This document shows positions 1-6,242 of a stretch of DNA of 64,000 nt, one piece after another (within the stretch, counting starts at the first letter, position 1; each line of letters begins with the position of its first letter). The translations under genes and the position numbers were made by a program. A model generated the notes under the pieces. It was not told where the DNA came from, searched no databases, and saw only the letters and a list, made by a program, of their open reading frames with translations. The DNA lies in contig NZ_SCHL01000015.1 of NCBI RefSeq assembly GCF_004099695.1, positions 1-64,000 of the forward strand, read 5' to 3'. This DNA is from Methanosarcina sp. MSH10X1 (GTDB lineage Archaea > Halobacteriota > Methanosarcinia > Methanosarcinales > Methanosarcinaceae).

Positions 1-198
1 AACTCAGTCGATGCCCTGGTGCAGATGAGAAATGCATATTCAAGAGGAATCGAAGCCAGGATATCCATCTCAGGAAAGGTTACCGGAAAAGGACCAGAGG
101 TATATGATTCGGCAGCAGTTAAAAAACTTGCAATAATCGCGGGCACGGAAACTGCAAGAAACGTGCTAAGGATAGATGAAATTATACCGAAAAAATAA
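1..198 (+). CDS. Divergent group II chaperonin (thermosome-like), C-terminal end only
   Basis: The gene enters from the left edge; only its last 65 codons are present, ending in TAA at 196-198. The translation aligns by eye with the C-terminus of the thermosome subunit at 22968-24602: 'SVDALVQMR' matches '[10 protein letters not shown]', and 'AGTETARNVLRIDEII' matches '[17 protein letters not shown]'. It lacks the Gly/Met-rich tail of that subunit and ends IIPKK, so it is a divergent paralogue. Methanosarcina species are known to carry extra, divergent Hsp60 paralogues. Family assignment is fairly sure; whether it joins the normal thermosome cannot be judged. Confidence 0.7.
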   Translation, partial: NSVDALVQMRNAYSRGIEARISISGKVTGKGPEVYDSAAVKKLAIIAGTETARNVLRIDEIIPKK

Positions 199-300
199 GC
201 TGGCCGGTAGAAATACCTCTAGTTTTGAACCCTCATGAGGCATTGTCATTATCCGGAGAGAGCTTCAGATTTTTGCTTAATTAATGGAAGGTGTAAAGGT

Positions 301-1353
301 ATGAGATGTATATTAATAGGGGGATTCCTGGGAAGCGGGAAAACCACTATGGTAAGAAAACTTGTAGAACACCTGGGGAAACAGGGTCAGAGAACGGCAG
401 TTATCGTTAATGAGATAGGAGAAATCGGGATTGACGGAGGTACGATCTCGGAAGGTGAGATTGAAGTCCGGGAAATCGCAAGCGGCTGCATCTGCTGTGC
501 CCTGAGGATAAGCATGGAACACACCCTGAGAAGCCTCATTGCTTCTTACAGTCCGGACACTCTTATAATCGAGCCCACAGGAATAGCTTTCCCGGATCAG
601 ATAAAGAGAAATATCGAGAACATGGGAATTCCGGAAATAAGCTTTGCCCCTATAGTGAATCTTGTGGATGCCGGCCGCCTGAGCCAGGACAAAGGCGAAC
701 TGCAGAATTTCATGAAAAACCAGATCAGCGATGCTGAGCTTCTGGGCATCAATAAAGTCGAACTCATAAACTGTGAAGAACTCCTGGAAATCTGCCTCTT
801 CCTGCGTAAGTTGAACCCGAAAGCAAGAATGGTCCATTTTTCGGCTCGGCTTGGAGGAGAAAATTTTGACAAATTGCTCAAACTGCTGGATGAAACAGGC
901 AGGACAAAAACAACCGACAGAAAAGAAATTCCTGAATCCAGGGACAATTCAGTCCAAATGTCCGGAGTTTCGGCATATTCATCAGAGTTTGAGATAATTT
1001 CACAGGAGATTCCTCTTGAGACCGCTATTTCGGTTTCGGAACAGATTTTAAATAATATAAAAAATCGAGTAAAGGAGCTGAACTCCGAATTCACAGGGCA
1101 TATAAAGCTTTCATTTGCTCATAAGGGAAATTTCGTAAAGGGAAGTGTGACCTCAGCCCATAGAATCCCGGAGATAGAAATTCTCAAAAAAGAAAAAAAC
1201 GAACGATCAAGAATAAAAGTGCTTTCTGCTGTAACCTCTGTGCCCCAGGCAGAGCTTATTGAAGCTGTGGACGTGGCAATAAGAAGACAGCTTGAAGACA
1301 GGATGCTTTCTTTCAAAAAGTCGGAAATAACCGTCCAGGGCATAACAGGTTAA
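301..1353 (+). CDS. CobW/COG0523-family P-loop GTPase (metallochaperone-like)
   Basis: About 350 aa. The start is ATG 301, preceded by GGAAGGTG; an upstream in-frame ATG at 235 adds residues that precede the P-loop strand and has no good ribosome site. Visible motifs from ATG 301 are a Walker A GGFLGSGKTT (residues 7-16), NEIGEIGIDGG in the switch region, the COG0523 hallmark CxCC (GCICC, Cys63/65/66), IEPTG, and NKVEL as a likely guanine-recognition motif. COG0523 proteins are GTP-dependent metal chaperones (zinc, cobalt) or help metalloenzyme maturation. The C-terminal part after about residue 225 is lysine-rich and less typical. It lies 1.1 kb upstream of mtaC on the same strand, so a role in supplying zinc to MtaB or cobalt/corrinoid to MtaC is possible but inferred. 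Confidence 0.85.
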   Translation: MRCILIGGFLGSGKTTMVRKLVEHLGKQGQRTAVIVNEIGEIGIDGGTISEGEIEVREIASGCICCALRISMEHTLRSLIASYSPDTLIIEPTGIAFPDQIKRNIENMGIPEISFAPIVNLVDAGRLSQDKGELQNFMKNQISDAELLGINKVELINCEELLEICLFLRKLNPKARMVHFSARLGGENFDKLLKLLDETGRTKTTDRKEIPESRDNSVQMSGVSAYSSEFEIISQEIPLETAISVSEQILNNIKNRVKELNSEFTGHIKLSFAHKGNFVKGSVTSAHRIPEIEILKKEKNERSRIKVLSAVTSVPQAELIEAVDVAIRRQLEDRMLSFKKSEITVQGITG

Positions 1354-1718
1354 CAGTGGACTCTTAAGCTGGACAACACTGGAAGAAGCAAGTTTCCGGT
1401 TGAGGACAGCCGCAATCTGACACGCAAAAATCTTATATACCATAAAATGCTCATCGGCCCTTGCCCGAAGGATGACCCCTCAGATAAAGAGGTAAAGTAC
1501 TCTTTCAGCCTTTAGGAAGAACCTGGCTCCGGGTTAGCTGTAGAATTTCACATAGACCGGAAGAAGCCTGCTCAGGAAGAAATTAAAGACAGAGACAGAA
1601 TAACCTGCCAGGTAAATAGTTCACCTCTGTTCAAAAAAGGATTGGAAAAAGGCAAAAAATCAAACCCTATTACACTCCATGAGAAATAAAAGATCCGAAT
1701 CTCGGAAGTTCTAACGCA

Positions 1719-1760
1719 TTTTCCACAGAAATTTAAACATCAGGACATTTCTGTGGAAAA
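1719..1760. repeat. Perfect 14-bp inverted repeat in the mtaC upstream region
   Basis: TTTTCCACAGAAAT (1719-1732) is the exact reverse complement of ATTTCTGTGGAAAA (1747-1760), with a 14-nt loop. It lies 366 bp after the GTPase stop, too far for a simple terminator of that gene and without a following T-run. It could be a regulatory stem, an operator or the relic of a small mobile repeat. Confidence 0.6.
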
Positions 1761-2304
1761 CTGAAGAGGATATTAACTTGACTTGTGTGCTTTCAAAAAT
1801 ATACATTGAATACCTTATTATGCCTGCCTCAAACCTCCCGTAAAAGACAAATCCACTTGATAACCTCCAGCACTTAAAATAAAACCTCCATATCTTCGCC
1901 CTCTGCAATCAGAAATTTCCTTGAAATGGGAATAATTGCCCTATAAATTTTGACCTCTTTGTTTAGATCAATAGGGTCAAAAAAACACTTCTTTTTTATA
2001 AAATCATTCGCAGAGAAAATTGAAAAGAGAATTATAAAATTATAGCGATTCAAAAATTATCATCGGTGAAGGTATATGCAATTAAATCTAACTGTGATCT
2101 GCAAGTGCATCCCTGAATACTAAAGGGAGTACACCTATTAGAGTCACTGGAAAATAAGATCCTTCAGAACCAGGAAACAGGAGATAGGAGATCCCTGACC
2201 CTGGTATCTCAAAAGCCCTTGAAAAAGAGCTTTAAAAAGAGAGAAGGATTGAGATTCAGCCCACTGAATAACCAGTACACCACCACAAGGTTATCCAAAA
2301 CCCC

Positions 2305-2349
2305 CAATGTAAGGAATTCGATCTTGGAGGTTTCGAATTCCTTACATTG
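2305..2349 (+). promoter_or_regulatory. Perfect 17-bp leader hairpin with a Shine-Dalgarno copy in its loop
   Basis: CAATGTAAGGAATTCGA (2305-2321) pairs perfectly with 2333-2349; the 11-nt loop (2322-2332) is TCTTGGAGGTT. The loop contains GGAGGTT, the same heptamer used as ribosome-binding site just before mtaC (about 2444-2450). The hairpin ends 111 nt before the mtaC ATG. This length and perfection are unlikely by chance, and it could act in mRNA stability, ribosome standby or translational control. That function is inferred. Confidence 0.65.
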
Positions 2350-2458
2350 TATTCAAGAAGTGTCAGGCAAAAAAGGCTTGAAAACTTTGAGGAGATAGAA
2401 CTTGCAGGGTCAACGATCTGAGCAATCCGAGACCTTTTTGTTAAATGGAGGTTAAAAT

Positions 2459-3235
2459 ATGTTGGATTTGAAACTGGAAGACATCGACGGTATATTAGTA
2501 CGTTACAACGTCGCCCTCGAAAAGGAAATGACACCTGACGAAGCTGCAGAAGAGCTTTACCCCAAGGATGAACTCATCTACCCGGTTGCAAAAGCAATCT
2601 ACGAGGGAGAAGAGGATGACGTGGTTGACGCACTCCAGGCCGCAATCGATGCAGGCAAGAAGCCAATCGACCTTATCGACGATGCCCTGATGGTAGGCAT
2701 GGGTGTTGTAACCCAGCTCTACGATGATGGTATCATTTTCCTCCCGAACGTTATGATGTCCGCAGACGCAATGCTTGCAGGTATCGACTTTTGCAAGTCC
2801 CAGACCACCGAAGTCCCTGAGCCAAAGGGCAGGGTTGTCTGCCACGTTGCAGAAGGTGACGTCCATGACATCGGAAAGAACATTGTTGCTGCCCTCCTGA
2901 GAGCAAACGGCTACGAAGTAATTGACCTCGGAAGAGACGTTCCTGTAGACGAAGTAATCGCTGCAGTGGAAAAAGAGAAGCCAATGATGCTCACAGGTAC
3001 TGCCCTCATGACCACCACAATGTATGCATTCAAGGAAGTTAACGACAAGCTCCTTGAAAAGGGAATAAAGATTCCATTCGCATGCGGTGGCGGCGCTGTG
3101 AACCAGGACTTCGTGTCTCAGTATGAACTTGGAGTCTATGGTGAAGAGGCTGCAGACGCCCCCAAGATTGCTGATGCAATCGTTGCAGGTACTACAGATA
3201 TCACAGCATTAAGAGAGGAATTCCACAAACACTGA
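2459..3235 (+). CDS. mtaC: Methanol-specific corrinoid protein MtaC
   Basis: 258 aa, cytoplasmic. It carries the cobamide whose Co(I) accepts the methyl group of methanol from MtaB; MtaA then passes it to coenzyme M. The N-terminal helical cap runs to about residue 120, followed by a Rossmann B12-binding domain. The motif EGDVHDIGKN places the lower cobalt ligand at His136, as in M. barkeri MtaC. The GTALMTTT and ACGGGAVN segments match the other corrinoid-contact loops. The start is ATG 2459 after GGAGGTT. mtaB follows after 13 bp, so the two are cotranscribed and probably made stoichiometrically. Length is standard. Confidence 0.97.
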   Translation: MLDLKLEDIDGILVRYNVALEKEMTPDEAAEELYPKDELIYPVAKAIYEGEEDDVVDALQAAIDAGKKPIDLIDDALMVGMGVVTQLYDDGIIFLPNVMMSADAMLAGIDFCKSQTTEVPEPKGRVVCHVAEGDVHDIGKNIVAALLRANGYEVIDLGRDVPVDEVIAAVEKEKPMMLTGTALMTTTMYAFKEVNDKLLEKGIKIPFACGGGAVNQDFVSQYELGVYGEEAADAPKIADAIVAGTTDITALREEFHKH

Positions 3236-3248
3236 GGAGGGAGCAAAA

Positions 3249-4634
3249 ATGGTAAAAAAATACACATCAATGGCTTACGCTAATGCAGATGACCTGATTT
3301 TCGGGCAGTCAAAGTTCCCTGTAAAGGCAGGGCTCGGCCTTGAGATCGGTGGAGGATATACATCACCCGAAGTTAACTATGCCCCAAGACCTGGAGCCGG
3401 TGCATCCAAAGAAAAGCTCATAAAAGAGTATGAAAGGATCACCACCGACATTATGGCAAGGATGGTTCAGATCGGAGCTCCCTCTGTGGTGCTTGAAACT
3501 GAACACGTTCAGCAGATGTCCAATAACCCTGAATGGGGAGGCGCTGTTGCACACGCCCAGAAGACCATCATGGAAGAATACCACGATGAATACGGCATAA
3601 AGTGCGCACTCCGCCACACAATCGGCGACATCCGTGAAGACCGTGACTACCTCCAGCTCAGGGGAGACAAGTACAGCACCTTTATTGAAGCTTTTGAGGA
3701 AGTTGCAAAGAACGGTGCAGACCTGCTTTCTGTTGAGAGCATGGGTGGTAAGGAAGTCTTCGACTACTCTATTCTGAGAAATGACACTGCAGGTATCCTC
3801 TTCGGTATCGGTGTTCTCGGCAGCATGGACATGGAAATGGTCTGGAAGGACATTTCTGATATTGCAAAGAAGACCGGCACTGTCTCAGCTGGTGACACCG
3901 ACTGTGCCCAGGCAAACACTGCAATGTTCATTGCAGGCGGTCTGCTTGACAAGAACCTTGCTCACACAACTGCAATCGTTGCAAGGGCAATCTCGGCAGC
4001 AAGATCCCTCTGTGCATACGAAGCCGGTGCGGTAGGACCCGGAAAGGACTGCGGTTATGAAAACACCATCATAAAATCCATAGCAGGTGTTCCGATTACT
4101 CAGGAAGGTAAGACCTCAACCTGTGCCCACTCCGACCTCATGGGTAACCTGGTCATGCAGTGCTGTGACCTGTGGTCCAATGAATCCGTTGAATACCACG
4201 GTGAATTCGGCGGTACAACTGTGCAGTGCTGGTCCGAGACCCTGGCATACGACTGTTCCATGATGAACGTTGCCCTTAAGACCGGAAAGGCAAAGGATCT
4301 CAGGGACATTCTTGTGCTTTCTGACAAATACAGAGACCCACAGGGCTATGTGCTTGCCTACGATAACGCCTACAAGATCGGACAGGCAATCGCAAAGGAT
4401 GGAGAAAACAACTACCTCAGATCAAAGAACGCTGCAATTGAATGCTGCAACATTATCGAGGAAGGAGCCAACTCCGGCAAGCTCAGACTCACAAGGTTCG
4501 AAACCAATGCTCTTGCAAAGGTTAAGGCTGACCTTGAAGCCCTTACCGATGATGCTGACAAGTTCATGAGCGACAACCTGACCAAGTTCAAACAGGAAGT
4601 TGCAGTTTTCAAACCAGAAAACTACGGGCTTTAA
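3249..4634 (+). CDS. mtaB: Methanol:corrinoid methyltransferase MtaB
   Basis: 461 aa TIM-barrel zinc enzyme that activates methanol and methylates the Co(I) corrinoid of MtaC. The three zinc ligands known from M. barkeri (Glu164, Cys220, Cys269) correspond here to Glu163 (SVESMGG), Cys219 (GDTDCAQ) and Cys268 (GKDCGY), shifted by one. The ribosome site AGGAGGG lies just before ATG 3249 and overlaps the end of mtaC (stop 3233-3235). A T-rich run (about 4643-4666) follows the stop and may attenuate read-through into the transporter gene. No damage is visible. Confidence 0.97.
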   Translation: MVKKYTSMAYANADDLIFGQSKFPVKAGLGLEIGGGYTSPEVNYAPRPGAGASKEKLIKEYERITTDIMARMVQIGAPSVVLETEHVQQMSNNPEWGGAVAHAQKTIMEEYHDEYGIKCALRHTIGDIREDRDYLQLRGDKYSTFIEAFEEVAKNGADLLSVESMGGKEVFDYSILRNDTAGILFGIGVLGSMDMEMVWKDISDIAKKTGTVSAGDTDCAQANTAMFIAGGLLDKNLAHTTAIVARAISAARSLCAYEAGAVGPGKDCGYENTIIKSIAGVPITQEGKTSTCAHSDLMGNLVMQCCDLWSNESVEYHGEFGGTTVQCWSETLAYDCSMMNVALKTGKAKDLRDILVLSDKYRDPQGYVLAYDNAYKIGQAIAKDGENNYLRSKNAAIECCNIIEEGANSGKLRLTRFETNALAKVKADLEALTDDADKFMSDNLTKFKQEVAVFKPENYGL

Positions 4635-4690
4635 GCCCTAAACTTCTTTTTTTTCGATTTTTCAGAAAAATGGCTTTGTTAGGTGAAACA

Positions 4691-5275
4691 ATGAGCGAAA
4701 ACGTAGGAACTGCTACCATAATAGTTGACAAGACTGCAAACGCTGCCCCCCTTGGTTTTACCGGCCTTGGCCTTGCCGCAGTCCTGTTGAGTTTGAGCTA
4801 CATAGGGGTATATCCTGTAGAATCGATGATTGTCTCCATGGCAATATTTCTGGGTGGATTTGCCCAGGTGTTTGCAGGAATTATGTCCTGGAAAAAAGGA
4901 GATATCTTTGCAGGGACTGCATTCTCAGCTTTCGGCCTATTCTGGTTCTCGCTGGCCGGACTGCTTATTATGCCTGCAATCGGCTGGGCTGAAGCTTCAT
5001 CCGGAACTGCTATGGCCGCGTATCTCTTTATCTGGGGTGTCTATACCTTTGTTATGCTATTAGTTACTATGAAAATAGGAATCCGTGCCCTTCAGTTTGT
5101 ATTTCTTACGTTATTCTTATTGTTTATGTTACTGGCTGTTGTAAACGCAACCGGAAGTGCAGGGTTGCTTGTAGTGGCTGGTTATGTAGGACTTGTTATG
5201 GGCCTTGGGGCCTTATATATAGCTGTAGGCATGGTAATGAATGAAATTCATGGAAAAACCGTAATCCCACTCTAA
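4691..5275 (+). CDS. GPR1/FUN34/YaaH-family transporter (acetate/succinate permease type)
   Basis: 194 aa with six predicted membrane helices. The family signature appears near the N-terminus as NAAPLGFTGLGLAAV, a variant of NPAPLGL. Members carry acetate or succinate with protons; M. mazei AceP is a characterised methanogen relative. ATG 4691 is chosen because AGGTGA sits five bases before it. An in-frame ATG at 4670 lacks such a site and falls in the T-run after mtaB. The gap to mtaB is under 60 bp, so it may share that transcript. Why an acetate-type permease follows a methanol operon is unclear; it could help uptake or export of small C1/C2 compounds. Confidence 0.85.
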   Translation: MSENVGTATIIVDKTANAAPLGFTGLGLAAVLLSLSYIGVYPVESMIVSMAIFLGGFAQVFAGIMSWKKGDIFAGTAFSAFGLFWFSLAGLLIMPAIGWAEASSGTAMAAYLFIWGVYTFVMLLVTMKIGIRALQFVFLTLFLLFMLLAVVNATGSAGLLVVAGYVGLVMGLGALYIAVGMVMNEIHGKTVIPL

Positions 5276-5616
5276 GGTAAGTAGTCAGCATTTAATTAGT
5301 AAGACCCTTAACATCTGAGGGAAAAACCTGCGCCAACCTCGAGATCTATATGAAACCCACAAAAATTGCAGGAAGAAACCGAAGAAGCAATCCAAATTGA
5401 GCCATCAGGCAAGCACAGATTTCAAATCTGTGTTTTCCAGTCCTCCCAAATAATACAGTTTGAATGGTTAAACTCCTTTATTAGACCGCGTTAAAAAAAT
5501 ACAGGTGCTCGAGGGCCTGTTCAATTTTTAAAGAAATTGTCTTTTGTTTTCATTACCTGGAAGAAGAGGTCCGCTTACGAAGGAAAAATTGCAAAACTGA
5601 TAACGGTGAGCTTCGA
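5276..5616. other. Intergenic, 341 bp, with a possible terminator stem
   Basis: No gene is seen. The stretch contains a tight inverted repeat CACAGATTT-C-AAATCTGTG (5414-5432) followed by TTTT, which could end transcription from the mtaCB-transporter unit. Confidence 0.4.
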
Positions 5617-5820
5617 ATGCAAGCGGATAAAAATTTTAAAGAAACCTTGAATGTATCCTATACAGGACTTATTTTGAGTTGCGTATCCACTCTTTTCAAA
5701 CTGATCGCCAGGCTTCCGGCAAACGGTACTTTGCTTCTTGCCGATGCGTTTCGCTCTTTTCCCGAATTTGTCAATAAGTATGTAAAACTCCCTGGTTTTC
5801 CTGTCGCAAGCATCTTCTGA
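5617..5820 (+). pseudogene. Remnant of a cation-efflux (CDF) transporter, N-terminal part
   Basis: 67 codons. The translation resembles the first two transmembrane helices of cation diffusion facilitators: 'TLFKLIARLPANGTLLLADAFRSFPEFVNKYVKLPGFPVAS' parallels the family pattern 'KLIAGLLSGSxALLADAxHSxxD...GFxxASK'. In intact CDF proteins about 200 more residues follow; here a stop comes at 5818-5820 and no continuing frame is seen. The HxxxD-like metal site is replaced by FRSFPE. It is most likely a decayed fragment, with a small chance of a short expressed peptide. Confidence 0.55.
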
Positions 5821-6090
5821 AAAAAGAGAGGGAAAAAGTAACCTTATAGTTACAGGATAAAAATATATAAAAATATAGAAAAAATAAAATAATAATATGG
5901 CAATAATGATGTGAAACCCAGATGAAAAGTCAAAGATTCATTATACAGTCAATATATCGCTTTTAAGCCTTGCAACTATACATTTAGCTACTATAAGGTT
6001 TAACAGCTATCCAGACTTTACGTATAATAACAGGTCTAAATCGGCTGGAATAGAAAGATCTGAATTTTATAAATTACTAGAGATATTGAG
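5821..6090. other. AT-rich intergenic DNA before the 18-bp repeat array
   Basis: Very AT-rich with runs of A and TATA-like words around 5862-5900. No ORF or RNA gene is recognised. It separates the CDF remnant from the repeat array of the HyuA-like genes. Confidence 0.4.
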
Positions 6091-6198
6091 TATCCTAATT
6101 TAACATTATATTCTAATTTAACATTACATCCTAATTTAACATTACATCCTAATTTAACATTACATCCTGATTTAACATTACATCCTAATTTAACATGA
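6091..6198 (+). repeat. Six tandem 18-bp repeats (iteron-like) upstream of the HyuA-like genes
   Basis: Six contiguous 18-bp units start at 6091, 6109, 6127, 6145, 6163 and 6181. The consensus is CATCCTAATTTAACATTA, with only one or two changes per unit. The array ends 16 bp before a TATA box at 6215. There are no spacers, so it is not a CRISPR array. Its position directly upstream of the core promoter suggests an activator- or repressor-binding array. Confidence 0.85.
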
Positions 6199-6210
6199 TC
6201 TCAAACCTTG

Positions 6211-6242
6211 GGAATTTATATAATTTGTAAAAGAGGTTGAAA
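6211..6242 (+). promoter_or_regulatory. Core promoter of the first HyuA-like gene
   Basis: TTTATATAA at 6215-6223 is a good archaeal TATA box, preceded by purine-rich GGGAA as possible BRE. Transcription would start about 25 bp downstream, at or next to ATG 6243, so the message may be nearly leaderless. A GAGGTTG stretch at 6233-6239 could be a ribosome site if initiation is further upstream. Confidence 0.55.

Larger units (their letters stand above)
1354..2458 (+). promoter_or_regulatory. Long non-coding leader/promoter region of mtaCB
   Basis: This 1.1 kb stretch has no convincing ORF on either strand. It holds two strong inverted repeats (1719-1760 and 2305-2349, listed separately) and AT-rich stretches that could carry TATA boxes, for example around 1993-2005 and 2031-2043. 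Methanosarcina mtaCB operons are, as I recall, transcribed with long untranslated leaders and controlled by Msr regulators. The transcription start cannot be fixed from sequence alone. Confidence 0.55.

Noticed and set aside
313-837. Long reverse-strand ORF inside the COG0523 gene
   Set aside because: Antisense shadow of a well-supported gene.
2459-4634. In-frame amber (TAG, pyrrolysine) codons as in methylamine methyltransferases
   Set aside because: mtaC and mtaB read through without TAG, as expected for the methanol enzymes.
5414-5432. Hairpin considered as part of a tRNA
   Set aside because: No acceptor, D or T arms can be formed; it is a simple inverted repeat with TTTT.
6091-6198. Short regular repeats suggesting a CRISPR array
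   Set aside because: Units are contiguous 18-mers without spacers and no cas genes are present; better explained as promoter iterons.
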